A stretch of DNA of 64,000 nucleotides from Rheinheimera mesophila. Lineage in GTDB: Bacteria; Pseudomonadota; Gammaproteobacteria; Enterobacterales; Alteromonadaceae. Location: contig NZ_LAVS01000086.1 in NCBI RefSeq assembly GCF_000986865.1, forward strand, positions 201,487-265,486, in the 5' to 3' direction. A model generated the notes under the pieces. That model saw only the letters and a program-made list of their open reading frames with translations, made no database searches and had not been told where the DNA came from. Positions 43,687-52,596 of the stretch are shown here, piece after piece (within the stretch, counting starts at the first letter, position 1; every line of letters starts with the position of its first letter). The translations under genes were made by a program, and so were the position numbers.

Positions 43687-44646
43687 TCAGCTTTTCGGCT
43701 GCATCATGCCGTGCATTTTTAGCCAACTGCTAAAGGCACTCAACCAGCCTGTACTGGTGGTTTCTTTCGGGTACATGCCAAAGCCGTGGCCGCCTTGCTC
43801 GTACAAATGAAACTCGATCGGTTTTTTCGCCAACTGCCAGCTTTTGATCAGGCCAAAGTCACCATTGGCGAAAAATGGATCGTCTGCAGCAAGAGCTACG
43901 AATAACGGTGGTGCATCGGCAGGTACTTTGACTTCAGCCAATGGGCCATAGATATTGGCGATAAAGGCAGGTTTAGCATCTTTACCTACAAGCGTTGTAG
44001 CCATAGTCAGCATGGCGCCTGCAGAAAAACCTATCATGCCAATACGGTCCGGGTCGACCTTCCACTGCGCGGCACGCTTACGGATAAGCGCAAAGGCCGC
44101 GCTGGAGTCTTCCAGTTGCGGTGCCAGACGCTTCACCATCTCGGCCGGATCAGGGCGGGGTGGGCGACGGGCAGTACCGGAAAACATTTGCGCCATTTCT
44201 TGCTCAAAGGCTGCCATATCGGCCGGTGTTTGGTTTAAACGATACTTCAGTACAAAGGCGGCAATGCCCTGACTAGCTAAAGCTTTGGCGACATCCCAGC
44301 CTTCGTTGTCCATCGACAAAGTGCGAAAGCCTCCACCTGGTGCCACTATGACTGCAGCGCCGCTGGCTTTGTTTGCTTCAGGTAAAAAGGGCGTGAGGGT
44401 GGCGACTGTGACATTACGCGCAAAACGGCTGCCGTACTGCGAATGCCAGGATTCCTGCGCCTTGGCATCTGGCAGAGGGCCAGTACCAAGCTCTATCGCA
44501 TTGCTTTGATCGGGCGATGGGATAGGTGTCATAACATCGTTGGCCTGCGCCACTGCCTGTGCTGTCCATAAACAAGCGGCCAGCAGAAAGCCCAGCCGGA
44601 ACTTACTAACACCTAACGAGCTGAGCTGTATCATTGGATCTTTCAT
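43687..44646 (-). CDS. Exported alpha/beta hydrolase (esterase-like)
   Basis: This 319-residue protein has a signal peptide (about residues 15-34, AVAQA) and an alpha/beta-hydrolase fold: AAVIVAPGGGFRTLSMDNEGWDVAKALASQGIAAFVLKYRL, with the oxyanion-type GGG motif, the nucleophile elbow GFSAGA near residue 205, an aspartate in ALAADDPFF, and a histidine in EQGGHGFGMYP. It resembles BD-FAE/acetyl-xylan-esterase-like enzymes. It lies 85 bp after the GH43 gene on the same strand, which suggests a role in removing acetyl or feruloyl groups from plant polysaccharide fragments. That link is inference. Confidence 0.82.
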   Translation of the reverse strand: MKDPMIQLSSLGVSKFRLGFLLAACLWTAQAVAQANDVMTPIPSPDQSNAIELGTGPLPDAKAQESWHSQYGSRFARNVTVATLTPFLPEANKASGAAVIVAPGGGFRTLSMDNEGWDVAKALASQGIAAFVLKYRLNQTPADMAAFEQEMAQMFSGTARRPPRPDPAEMVKRLAPQLEDSSAAFALIRKRAAQWKVDPDRIGMIGFSAGAMLTMATTLVGKDAKPAFIANIYGPLAEVKVPADAPPLFVALAADDPFFANGDFGLIKSWQLAKKPIEFHLYEQGGHGFGMYPKETTSTGWLSAFSSWLKMHGMMQPKS

Positions 44647-44692
44647 CTCATTCCTTTCCTTTTTTATCGTCTGAATAAACAGATTTTATGGT

Positions 44693-44752
44693 TATTTCTT
44701 AGAAGTCCGGGCTATCTCTTAGACGTTCTCACTATTTCTTAGAAGTTCTCAC
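44693..44752. repeat. Three imperfect 20-bp tandem repeats
   Basis: Units at 44693-44712, 44713-44732 and 44733-44752 share TATttCTTAGAagTtctcac, with a few substitutions, mostly in the first copy. The third copy holds the last codons of the GH43 gene, whose stop codon falls at its junction with the second (44732-44734), so the array appears to have grown from the gene's 3' end. Confidence 0.85.
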
Positions 44753-45856
44753 TATGGGTTTTATCGTGCCGTCTGTATTGAAATACACCCTGTCCAGGCT
44801 GACTGAACGGCGGTAATTGCCACCTCCTGGCAGGTCGGCGCTGTGATAGGCAAGATAGGTCTGGCCGTTAAAATCAAACATGGCCGGGTGAATAGTGGTG
44901 GTGTTCGGTAGCGGCTGCATAATGATGCCCCGGTACTGCCAGGGGCCGGTTGCTGATGAGCTGGTGGCATAGGCCAGACTTTCCGGAAAACCTGCCGCAT
45001 AGACCAGATAATAAATACCGTTGTGTTTGGAAAGATGCGGGCCTTCTTCGAAATTCGGCAAGGTATCGACAGCATGGATTTTCACCTTGCTGGCATCGCG
45101 GTTTTGCATCCGTCCTTCTGCATCCAGGCTGTAGCGTTCGCCTTTCAGATGGACTAAATCGGCTTCCAGTTCCACCCACCATAACTGCTTGTTGCCCCAA
45201 TACAGATAGGCTTTGCCGTCGTCATCAACAAACACCGCCGGGTCTATATTACGCCAGGTGTGGTCTTTGTATTGTGCTGTATCTTCCAGCAAAATCATCG
45301 GCATACCACGGGCGTCTTTAAAGGGGCCTTCAGGGCTGTCCGATACGGCGACGCCGATAGAGAAACCAAATTTCCCGCCGGTTTGTCCGCCTTCTACTGC
45401 GGCATAGAAGTAGTAGTTGGTTTTGCCTGAAGCATCTTTATGTTGGATCACATGATGGGCATAGGCGTTGCCGGTTTTCTGATCGCCTCTGGCCCAGGCA
45501 AAGTCAGAGTAGCGAAATACCGCGCCTTTGTTTTGCCAGTTGACTAAGTCCTTGCTAGTCCAGAGCCGGTAGTCGTACATCCGGTAATCTTTACCATCCG
45601 GCAAGGCCTCGTCGTGTGTACTGTACAAATACAAAGTGTCACCCAGCACCAAAGCGGCCGGATCTGCGGTGTAGATCAAATCTCCCACCTGTCGGGTTGG
45701 GTCCTGGGTATCGTATTTAATAATAGGATTATCGAAGCTTGTGGGGGCCGTCTCTGCCCGTGCCGTAGCGCAGGCCAATAAGCCTGAAAAAGCGAAAGCC
45801 AGGCATAATGTCGCCCCAGGTTTTTGGGGCGTGCAGAGCATAAAAGCAGTAACCAT
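44732..45856 (-). CDS. Exported glycoside hydrolase family 43 enzyme
   Basis: This 374-residue protein has a signal peptide (about residues 10-35, ending ATARA) and a five-bladed-propeller GH43 domain. The catalytic triad can be placed: the base Asp65 in TADPAALV, the pKa-modulating Asp205 in NIDPAVFVDDDGKAYLYWG, and the acid Glu271 in NFEEGPHLSKHNGIYYLVYAAG. GH43 enzymes are arabinofuranosidases, xylosidases or arabinanases. There is no carbohydrate-binding module. AAGGATAGG precedes the ATG. The C terminus runs into a 20-bp tandem repeat. It likely forms a short operon with the downstream esterase. Confidence 0.88.
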   Translation of the reverse strand: MVTAFMLCTPQKPGATLCLAFAFSGLLACATARAETAPTSFDNPIIKYDTQDPTRQVGDLIYTADPAALVLGDTLYLYSTHDEALPDGKDYRMYDYRLWTSKDLVNWQNKGAVFRYSDFAWARGDQKTGNAYAHHVIQHKDASGKTNYYFYAAVEGGQTGGKFGFSIGVAVSDSPEGPFKDARGMPMILLEDTAQYKDHTWRNIDPAVFVDDDGKAYLYWGNKQLWWVELEADLVHLKGERYSLDAEGRMQNRDASKVKIHAVDTLPNFEEGPHLSKHNGIYYLVYAAGFPESLAYATSSSATGPWQYRGIIMQPLPNTTTIHPAMFDFNGQTYLAYHSADLPGGGNYRRSVSLDRVYFNTDGTIKPIVRTSKK

Positions 45857-46044
45857 GAAAGCCTATCCTTAAGTCATAACAATGGAATAAGGCATAGTCT
45901 GTAGAAATTTTCGGCATAACGAAACGGCAAAGCTGTTACGAATCCGGTTAATAGCTTTACCTTATTTGATCACTAGCTGGGCAAGCCAAAGTAAGGTTTT
46001 GCAGGTAGAAGCTTGATTTTTAGTTGTGGGTCGTTCAGACCAAA

Positions 46045-46065
46045 AGGGCGCCACAAGGGCGCCCT
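46045..46065 (-). terminator. Rho-independent terminator of the second DUF885 gene
   Basis: Eight-bp GC-rich stem AGGGCGCC/GGCGCCCT (46045-46052 with 46058-46065), loop ACAAG. On the minus strand it is followed by TTTTGG. Confidence 0.75.
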
Positions 46066-46082
46066 GACTAAAAAAGTAGATA

Positions 46083-47924
46083 TTAAACCGCAGCTTTTGC
46101 CGACTGAATATACTGATCCACTAACTGCTCCAGTACGTCCAATGGCACAGCGCCGTTTTTCAGCACTACGTCATGGAATTGGCGGATGTCAAACTTGTCG
46201 CCCAGCGCTGTTTTAGCTTTTTCACGCAGCTCCAACAGTTTCAGCAGGCCGACCGTATAGGCGGTAGCTTGTCCAGGCATCACGATGTAACGCTCAATAG
46301 CGTTGACGGCCTCGCCTTTGGAGTTTGGCGTATTGTCGACCAGATACTGAATCGCCTGCTCTCGAGTCCATTTTTTGTCGTGTAAACCAGTGTCGACCAC
46401 TAAACGGCAGGCGCGCCACAGCTCCATCGCTAAACGGCCAAAGTCGGAGTAGGGATCCTGATACATACCAATCTCTTTAGGCAGCAATTCAGTGTATAAA
46501 CCCCAGCCTTCAATATAAGCGGTATAACCACCAAACTTACGGAACTTAGGTACGTTGTCTAGCTCCTGCGCTATAGCGATTTGCATATGGTGGCCTGGGA
46601 TACCTTCATGATACGCCAAGGCTTCCATCTGGTACTTCGGCATACCACTCATGCGGTACAGGTTGGCGTAATAAATGCCAGGGCGGCTACCGTCCATTGA
46701 AGGTTGTTCGTAAAAGGCTTTACCGGCCGATTGCTCACGGAAAGGCTCTACCGCTTTGACCACCATATCGGCTTTAGGTTTGACGATAAACAGCTCGTCC
46801 AGCCGTGATTTCATCGTATCGATAATACGGGTAGCTTCGGCTAAATAGGCCGCTTTACCTTCTGCGGTGTCCGGGTAATAAAACTGCGGATCGTCACGCA
46901 TAAAGGCAAAAAACTGCTGTAAATCACCTTTAAAACCAACCTTTTTCATAATGGCTTGCATTTCATTATGAATACGGGCCACTTCAGATAAACCCAGGTT
47001 GTGGATCTTTTCAGCGCTGTAGTCGGTGGTGGTGATACGGGCTAAGCGGTTAGCGTAAAATTTATCGCCGTCTTTAAAGCGCCAAACGCCATCTTCAGTA
47101 CCAGCTTTTTCTTCCAAAGCGAGCAGTAACTTGATCAGGCTTTCATAAGCGGGTTTTACGCTGCCAATTAAAGCCAGTTCAGCTTCTTTGATCAGCAGAT
47201 CTTTTTCTGCTTGTTCCAGTTTTAATTCCTGCACTTTGCCACGAAAATCGGCTAACAGTGTGCTGTCGTTGCCGCCGTCAAAAGGTGCGCCGCTGATAAT
47301 ATTACGGCTGGCCCCTATCACATGAGCGAAGACAAATTTCGGCGGCAGAATGCCAGCGTCAGCCCGTACCTGTAGTTGTTGTTCCAACTGTTTAAAGTAG
47401 GTGGTGACATTTTTTAAGCGGCCAATATAAGCTTTGGCGTCGCTTTCATTGCTGATGCTGTGCTGGTTAATCAACAGCGACGGCACATTAGAGTGAGTGC
47501 CATACATTTGATTCACAGGGTAGCTGTATAAGTCCCATTTGGCGTCGTCTAAACGTGCTTGCAGACGGGCCGTCAGTAGCTTTACGCTGAGTTGACGGCC
47601 GGTGTCGAGGCTTTGCATATTCAGCGCTTGTACCTGCGCTAATTGCTGTTTAGTTTGCTCTAATTCCTTTTGACGTTGGCCTTCAGAGAGATCATCCCAC
47701 TGATCATAATTCGTTTTTAAACCCAAGCCGGTTTGAGTCTCAGGGCTATTCTCGACGGATTGCTGGAAAATTTGTTCAAACAGCGCATCAGCTTTTTGGT
47801 TTTCAGTTAAAACCACAGTAGCTTCAATCACTTTGCTTTGATCAACAGGAGTAGAAGCGGGTTTGCAACCTGCTACTATTGCTAAACTTACCGCCAGCGC
47901 CAGTGCTGAATAACGTAAATGCAT
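46083..47924 (-). CDS. DUF885 lipoprotein, predicted zinc metallopeptidase (copy 2)
   Basis: The product of about 613 residues has a lipoprotein signal (ALAVSLAIVAGC, Cys near residue 20) and the DUF885 domain. The zinc-type motif is AYHEGIPGHHMQIAIAQEL, followed by AYIEGWGLYTELLPKEIG and VMPGQATAYTVGLLKLLELREKA. These mirror the copy at 32905-34776, though the N-terminal thirds diverge. It is likely periplasmic and membrane-anchored, cleaving peptides of unknown identity. ATG at 47924 with AAGG is preferred over the longer frame to 47963. It follows hemW on the same strand, 35 bp away. Confidence 0.85.
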   Translation of the reverse strand: MHLRYSALALAVSLAIVAGCKPASTPVDQSKVIEATVVLTENQKADALFEQIFQQSVENSPETQTGLGLKTNYDQWDDLSEGQRQKELEQTKQQLAQVQALNMQSLDTGRQLSVKLLTARLQARLDDAKWDLYSYPVNQMYGTHSNVPSLLINQHSISNESDAKAYIGRLKNVTTYFKQLEQQLQVRADAGILPPKFVFAHVIGASRNIISGAPFDGGNDSTLLADFRGKVQELKLEQAEKDLLIKEAELALIGSVKPAYESLIKLLLALEEKAGTEDGVWRFKDGDKFYANRLARITTTDYSAEKIHNLGLSEVARIHNEMQAIMKKVGFKGDLQQFFAFMRDDPQFYYPDTAEGKAAYLAEATRIIDTMKSRLDELFIVKPKADMVVKAVEPFREQSAGKAFYEQPSMDGSRPGIYYANLYRMSGMPKYQMEALAYHEGIPGHHMQIAIAQELDNVPKFRKFGGYTAYIEGWGLYTELLPKEIGMYQDPYSDFGRLAMELWRACRLVVDTGLHDKKWTREQAIQYLVDNTPNSKGEAVNAIERYIVMPGQATAYTVGLLKLLELREKAKTALGDKFDIRQFHDVVLKNGAVPLDVLEQLVDQYIQSAKAAV

Positions 47925-47959
47925 AATTGGACCTTCATTATTTTTTGTAGTTAATTGGA

Positions 47960-49120
47960 TCAAATAAATAGCGACAGCAAATCATTCAGGTAGCGCGCAC
48001 CTTTCGGGCTGATTTGCCAGTCTGTTTCAGTACTGCTAATTAACCCCAGTTGCTCTGCTTTGGCAAGCGCATCCTCCACAGATGTGATGGGCAGGCCGGT
48101 ATAAGCGCTGAAATCCTGTTTAGGGCAGGCTTCGAGTAAACGAAAGCGGTTCATAAAAAACTCAAAAGCTCTGTCGTCCGGAGCGACTTGATTGCACTCA
48201 TCCAGATAGCCTTTGCTGATATCCATATAACCTTTGGGGTGCTTGATTTTGACCGGCCGGATAATTTGGCCAGTCTCTGGCATAGTAATTTTGCCATGAG
48301 CACCACAACCAATACCTAAGTAGTCACCGTAACGCCAGTAGTTCAGGTTGTGCCGGCACTGCTGACCTGGCTGGCTGTAGGCCGAAATTTCGTACTGCGT
48401 ATAATCATGTTGCTGTAATAGCCGATGGCCTTGCTCTTGAATATCCCACAAGGCTTCGTCTTCTGGCAGCACGGGTGGGCGGGAAGCAAAAGCTGTATTA
48501 GGTTCTATCGTCAGTTGATACCACGATAAATGCGGTGGCTTTAACTCTATCGCCTGCTGCAAATCGGCCAAAGCTCCTGTGACATCCTGATCCGGCAGGC
48601 CATGCATTAAATCCAGATTAAAGCTTTGAAGCGGCAAAGTTGCGGCCAGTTGGGCGGCTTTTATCGCTTCCTCACAGTTATGAATACGGCCTAAGGCTTT
48701 GAGCTGTTCCGCCTGAAAACTTTGTACACCTATAGAAAAACGGGTGACTCCTGCGCCGACATAAGCTGCAAAACGGGCGGCTTCGACAGTGCCTGGGTTG
48801 GCTTCCATGGTGATTTCGCAATCCGGGCTAAGCTGAAGCTCTGTGCGCACGCCATCCAGAATGGCCTGAATGCCTTCGCCGCTAAAGGTACTGGGCGTGC
48901 CACCCCCCATAAAAATCGAGCTAATCTCACGACCCTGCACATAGGCTAAATCCTGATGTAAATCGGCCAATAAGTGGCTGATGTATTCCTGCTCAGGGAT
49001 GCCTTGTTTTACTGCGTGGGAGTTAAAGTCGCAATAAGGGCATTTTTGAATACACCAGGGAATATGGATATAAAGCGCGAGCGGCGGCAGTTGCAGCTCT
49101 GTGGTCAATGCCGGGTTCAT
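47960..49120 (-). CDS. hemW: Radical SAM haem chaperone HemW
   Basis: This 386-residue protein has the radical SAM cluster motif CIQKCPYC (Cys23, Cys27, Cys30), with the GGGTPS SAM motif ([10 protein letters not shown]) and the HemN-like C-terminal domain. It lacks the extra N-terminal region of true coproporphyrinogen dehydrogenase, so it is HemW, which inserts haem into target proteins. The start overlaps the rdgB end by 4 bp (ATGA), as in many gammaproteobacteria. Confidence 0.93.
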   Translation of the reverse strand: MNPALTTELQLPPLALYIHIPWCIQKCPYCDFNSHAVKQGIPEQEYISHLLADLHQDLAYVQGREISSIFMGGGTPSTFSGEGIQAILDGVRTELQLSPDCEITMEANPGTVEAARFAAYVGAGVTRFSIGVQSFQAEQLKALGRIHNCEEAIKAAQLAATLPLQSFNLDLMHGLPDQDVTGALADLQQAIELKPPHLSWYQLTIEPNTAFASRPPVLPEDEALWDIQEQGHRLLQQHDYTQYEISAYSQPGQQCRHNLNYWRYGDYLGIGCGAHGKITMPETGQIIRPVKIKHPKGYMDISKGYLDECNQVAPDDRAFEFFMNRFRLLEACPKQDFSAYTGLPITSVEDALAKAEQLGLISSTETDWQISPKGARYLNDLLSLFI

Positions 49121-49734
49121 TCGCCTTGTTCGCCTTTTAATTGTTCACCTTTTAATAAGGCCACCAATAAACGCAAGGCTTTGCCTCTGTGGCTTAACTG
49201 CTTTTTCTGCTCTGCAGTTAATTCAGCCGCTGTGCCTTGGCTATCGTCAGGCAGAAATATCGGGTCATAACCAAAACCACCGGAGCCTGCGGCTTCAAAA
49301 GCAATCTGACCATGCCAGATACCATGAGCAATCACAGGCACCGGATCGTCGGCATGGCGGACAAAGGCCAGCACACAGTGAAACTGAGCGGCACGTTCGC
49401 CTGGTGGTACATCTTTTAAATCGACCAGCAATTGCTGCAGATTTTTTAAATCGTTGCCATGTTCACCAGCATAACGGGCGGAATAAATCCCTGGCGCGCC
49501 GCCTAAGGCATCGACAGCTAAACCTGAATCGTCGGCAATCGCAGGTAAACCAGTTAAACGGCTGGCGTGGCGGGCTTTGATCAGGGCGTTTTCAATAAAA
49601 CTTAAACCATCTTCAATCGCATCCGGCACCTGAAAATCGGACTGCGGTAACACTTGCCAGTCAAAAGGGGCGAGTAGGGCAGATAACTCGGCTAATTTGC
49701 CTTTATTGCCAGTGGCTAATACAAGTTTTTGCAT
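49117..49734 (-). CDS. rdgB: XTP/dITP diphosphatase RdgB
   Basis: This 205-residue protein begins [16 protein letters not shown] and has the HAM1 family blocks [45 protein letters not shown] and [27 protein letters not shown]. The enzyme removes non-canonical purine nucleotides such as dITP and XTP before they enter DNA. The start follows a terminator, and the end overlaps hemW. It belongs to the conserved yggS-to-hemW gene block. Confidence 0.95.
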   Translation of the reverse strand: MQKLVLATGNKGKLAELSALLAPFDWQVLPQSDFQVPDAIEDGLSFIENALIKARHASRLTGLPAIADDSGLAVDALGGAPGIYSARYAGEHGNDLKNLQQLLVDLKDVPPGERAAQFHCVLAFVRHADDPVPVIAHGIWHGQIAFEAAGSGGFGYDPIFLPDDSQGTAAELTAEQKKQLSHRGKALRLLVALLKGEQLKGEQGE

Positions 49735-49757
49735 AAGGAAACCTTTGAAACGAAAAA

Positions 49758-49776
49758 GGCTCAGGGATACTGAGCC
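49758..49776 (-). terminator. Rho-independent terminator between the DUF4426 gene and rdgB
   Basis: Seven-bp stem GGCTCAG/CTGAGCC (49758-49764 with 49770-49776), loop GGATA. On the minus strand it is followed by TTTTTCG. It implies that rdgB and hemW may be partly insulated from the upstream genes. Confidence 0.82.
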
Positions 49777-49788
49777 GTAACAAGAGGA

Positions 49789-50214
49789 TTAATCTATGTA
49801 GAAGACCTGAGAAAACTCCAACTTCTGATTCTCTGTGCCTTGCCAGATATCCAGTTTAAAGTTCAGATGTTTTTGGTCATGCACCGGCACCTGCGCCAGA
49901 TAATAAATCGCATCGCCTTCTCTGACTTCACGAAAGCTCAGTTCAATCTGCTTCTGCGTTAAATCAGTGGCGGTGCCAGAAATCCGCACTTGTTGCGCTT
50001 TTTGATCGCTGCTATTGAGCACCGAAATGTTCAGCACCGCCTGATATTTGCTGCGCTGTAACTGGTAACTTTGGGCGACTTTGGCGTCAATCATAGTGCT
50101 GTCAAACGCGATGTAATGCACATCCCAGGGCCCCAGTACTTTTTTTTGTTCGGCGTGAAGCGGACTGAAAAACAGGCCAACAACCAGGCTGGCAGCAAGC
50201 AAATAAGTTTTCAT
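49789..50214 (-). CDS. DUF4426 domain-containing periplasmic protein
   Basis: This 141-residue protein has a signal peptide (YLLAASLVVGLFFSPLHA) and the DUF4426 pattern: GPWDVHYIAFDSTMI, ALNISVLN-type strands, VREGDAIYYLAQVPVHDQKHLNFKLDIW and a C-terminal EFSQVFYID. The family occurs between yggU and rdgB in many gammaproteobacteria; its function is unknown. ATG at 50214 overlaps the yggU stop by one base, and the longer frame to 50274 lies inside yggU. Confidence 0.87.
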   Translation of the reverse strand: MKTYLLAASLVVGLFFSPLHAEQKKVLGPWDVHYIAFDSTMIDAKVAQSYQLQRSKYQAVLNISVLNSSDQKAQQVRISGTATDLTQKQIELSFREVREGDAIYYLAQVPVHDQKHLNFKLDIWQGTENQKLEFSQVFYID

Positions 50215-50504
50215 CAGAACTCCAGATAAGGTTGTAAGGCGTCTGGGACAGTGCAGGGCGCGACAATGCGCCACTTTTTCTGCCTGCTCAGTTCGCCTTT
50301 TTCCAGCAGCACCTGACGTTTGGCCACGTCAAAACTTTGCGCCAGAAATTGGTGTAAATGGGCATTAGCTTTGCCATCTACAGGTGGGGCTTTAATCGCC
50401 ACTTTGATCGCATCGCCATGCAAGCCTAAAAACTGATCCCGGCTGGCACCCGGCTGTACATGCAAGTGCAGCAAAATATCGCCGTTGGCCAGTCGGATTA
50501 ACAT
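50214..50504 (-). CDS. yggU: YggU family (DUF167) protein
   Basis: This 96-residue protein matches DUF167/YggU: GDILLHLHVQPGASRDQFLGLHGDAIKVAIKAPPVDGKANAHLHQFLAQSF. Members are small alpha/beta proteins of unknown function in a conserved neighbourhood. It starts 1 bp after yggT ends. The ATG is directly followed by the family's hydrophobic strand. Confidence 0.92.
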   Translation of the reverse strand: MLIRLANGDILLHLHVQPGASRDQFLGLHGDAIKVAIKAPPVDGKANAHLHQFLAQSFDVAKRQVLLEKGELSRQKKWRIVAPCTVPDALQPYLEF

Positions 50505-51047
50505 TTAGAAACCACGTAACATATTGCTCAATAGGATCTGGATAAACTGAATGCCTAACAGGACGACCAATAAAGATAAATCCAGCCCGCCCATAGCTGG
50601 GATAACGCGGCGTACCGGACGTAATAAAGGTTCGGTCAACTGATGCATCACCAGCTCCACTGGATTACGGCCCTGACTGAACCAGCTCAGTAAAGCGCGG
50701 ATCACTAAAATCCAGAAGGCCAGTTGCAACGCTTCGGTGATCAGCAAAACCAAAGCACTCAACGGCAGATAGACATAAATCACCTGACCTAACTGCAGCA
50801 GTTGCACTATGGCAACATGCAACACACAAATAGCAAAGGCAAAAATCCAGCTAGCGCTGTCAATGGGCCCCATACTTGGCAGAAAACGACGCAGCGGGAT
50901 GATCACCGGATTGGTGGCTTTGACAATAAACTGGCTAAATGGATTGTAAAAATCGGCTCTGGCGCTTTGCAGCCAAATACGCAGTATCACCACCATCAGA
51001 TAAAGTTTGATCAGGCTACTTATCAGAAAAAAGAATGCTTCGGTCAT
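50505..51047 (-). CDS. yggT: YggT family inner-membrane protein
   Basis: This 180-residue protein has two repeats of a YggT domain, each with paired membrane segments: FFFLISSLIKLYLMVVILRIWLQS and LLITEALQLAFWILVIRALLSWF. Each repeat is followed by an arginine-proline motif (NPVIIPLRRFLP and EPLLRPVRRVIP). Members are linked to osmotic tolerance and membrane organisation in some bacteria. GAGGA precedes the ATG. It sits between proC and yggU. Confidence 0.92.
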   Translation of the reverse strand: MTEAFFFLISSLIKLYLMVVILRIWLQSARADFYNPFSQFIVKATNPVIIPLRRFLPSMGPIDSASWIFAFAICVLHVAIVQLLQLGQVIYVYLPLSALVLLITEALQLAFWILVIRALLSWFSQGRNPVELVMHQLTEPLLRPVRRVIPAMGGLDLSLLVVLLGIQFIQILLSNMLRGF

Positions 51048-51056
51048 TGTGAGTCC

Positions 51057-51872
51057 TCAAAGAGTGTTTGCCATGTCTTCAGCACGGCGTATCGCTGCAT
51101 ACATGGCGTCTTTGACCATGCTTTCAAGCTTGTGGTGTTTAAAAGTTTCAATGGCTTCATGGGTGGTGCCTCCTTTGGAGGTGACCTGAGCACGCAATGC
51201 TTCAAAACTAAGTTCGGACTGACCGGCCATAGTGGCCGCGCCTAAGGCAGTTTGCGCCACCATAGCTTTGGCCTGTGCTTCATCAAAGCCCAGCTCCAGT
51301 GCTACCTGCTGCATCGCCTGCATAAAATAGAAAAAATAGGCTGGTGCGCTGCCTGTCACGGCAATAATGGCATTAATGTCTTGTTCTCTCTGCAGCCAGA
51401 CGGTTTTGCCTGTGCCTGCAAATAGCTTTTCAGCAAAAGATTGCTCATACACAGAGCAGCGGCTTGGGAATAAACCAGTCACACCCAACCCAACCAAAGC
51501 CGGAGTATTGGGCATAGCGCGGATAATCCGCACCTGGCCCAGCAACTGCTCAAAACGTTCAATTGAAATACCGGCAGCGACGGAAATAAACAGTTTTTCC
51601 TGAGATTCAGGCGCCTGTTCTATGATCTGCTGGCAGACCTCTGCCATCATCTGAGGTTTGACCGCCAGCACTATCACATCAGCTTTAGTCACTGCCTCGA
51701 TATTATCTGTGGTGGTTGCTATCTGGTATTGGCTTTCTAAGACCTTTAATTTTTCCGCATTACGATTGGCGGCAATAATATTTTCAGCAGGATAGCCCTG
51801 CCGAATCATAGCGCCGATGATGCACTGCGCCATATTGCCAGCGCCGATAAATGCGACCGTGTTATCTATCAT
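51057..51872 (-). CDS. proC: Pyrroline-5-carboxylate reductase ProC
   Basis: This 271-residue protein has the NADPH-binding GAGNMAQCIIGAMIRQGYPAENI at the start, the IIRAMPNTPALVGLGVTGL motif, and the C-terminal GSAPAYFFYFMQAMQQVALELG with SKGGTTHEAIETF. It reduces pyrroline-5-carboxylate to proline, the last step of proline synthesis. It starts 11 bp inside the end of yggS, giving translational coupling. Confidence 0.95.
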   Translation of the reverse strand: MIDNTVAFIGAGNMAQCIIGAMIRQGYPAENIIAANRNAEKLKVLESQYQIATTTDNIEAVTKADVIVLAVKPQMMAEVCQQIIEQAPESQEKLFISVAAGISIERFEQLLGQVRIIRAMPNTPALVGLGVTGLFPSRCSVYEQSFAEKLFAGTGKTVWLQREQDINAIIAVTGSAPAYFFYFMQAMQQVALELGFDEAQAKAMVAQTALGAATMAGQSELSFEALRAQVTSKGGTTHEAIETFKHHKLESMVKDAMYAAIRRAEDMANTL

Positions 51873-52554
51873 CAGAATGTGTTTCCCGGGCTCCGAAAAT
51901 GGCCGTGCCTAATCTTATCATAGTAGAACCAAAGCGCAGAGCCTGTTGCCAGTCATCTGACATGCCCATTGAAAGTTCTTTGGCATCAGGATAGTGCTGT
52001 TGCAATTGCAGTGACAGCTTTTGCATTTGCTCGAAGGCTTCTGCGCTGTTACCGGGCTGTGGAATGGCCATCAAACCTTTCAGTTGAAGCTGGGGTAACT
52101 TAGCTACCGCAGCGGCCAATGGCAATAACTCGTCGGGTTTTATGCCTGATTTGGACTCTTCCGCGCTGATATTAATTTGTAACAGGACCCGCAGTGGGGC
52201 TTTATCAGCAGGGCGCTGCGCCGCTAACCGTTCGGCAATTTTTAACCGCTCGATACTGTGGACCCAGTCTGCGTATTGGGCTATGTCTTTGGTTTTATTC
52301 GACTGAATAGGGCCAATAAAATGCCACTCTATATCCGCAAGCTGCTGCAACTCTGTCGCTTTACTCACCAGTTCCTGTACATAGTTTTCACCAAAAGCGC
52401 GCTGACCTGCCTGATAGGCCGCAGCCACAGAAGAGGCTGGTTTGGTTTTACTGACCGCAATCAGGCGGCTTTGTTGGCTTAATTGCTGTTTTGTCTGAAA
52501 TTCTGTGATGGCGTTGTAGGCTGATTTCAACGCTTCTGCTATGTTGTTTGTCAT
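51862..52554 (-). CDS. yggS: PLP homeostasis protein YggS (PLPBP)
   Basis: This 230-residue protein has the alanine-racemase-type N-terminal barrel and the PLP-lysine motif LIAVSKTKPASSVAAAY. It continues with FGENYVQELVSKA, WHFIGPIQSNKTKDIAQYADWVHSIE, LLQINISAEESKSG and SMGMSDDWQQALRFGSTMIRLGTAIFG. It binds PLP but lacks a second domain, and it controls free PLP rather than acting as an enzyme. It diverges from pilT, with 42 bp between the two starts. Confidence 0.95.
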   Translation of the reverse strand: MTNNIAEALKSAYNAITEFQTKQQLSQQSRLIAVSKTKPASSVAAAYQAGQRAFGENYVQELVSKATELQQLADIEWHFIGPIQSNKTKDIAQYADWVHSIERLKIAERLAAQRPADKAPLRVLLQINISAEESKSGIKPDELLPLAAAVAKLPQLQLKGLMAIPQPGNSAEAFEQMQKLSLQLQQHYPDAKELSMGMSDDWQQALRFGSTMIRLGTAIFGARETHSDDR

Positions 52555-52596
52555 ATCAACTCTGTTTTTAGCCCTTGCTTTGGAGTGTTTTCCACC

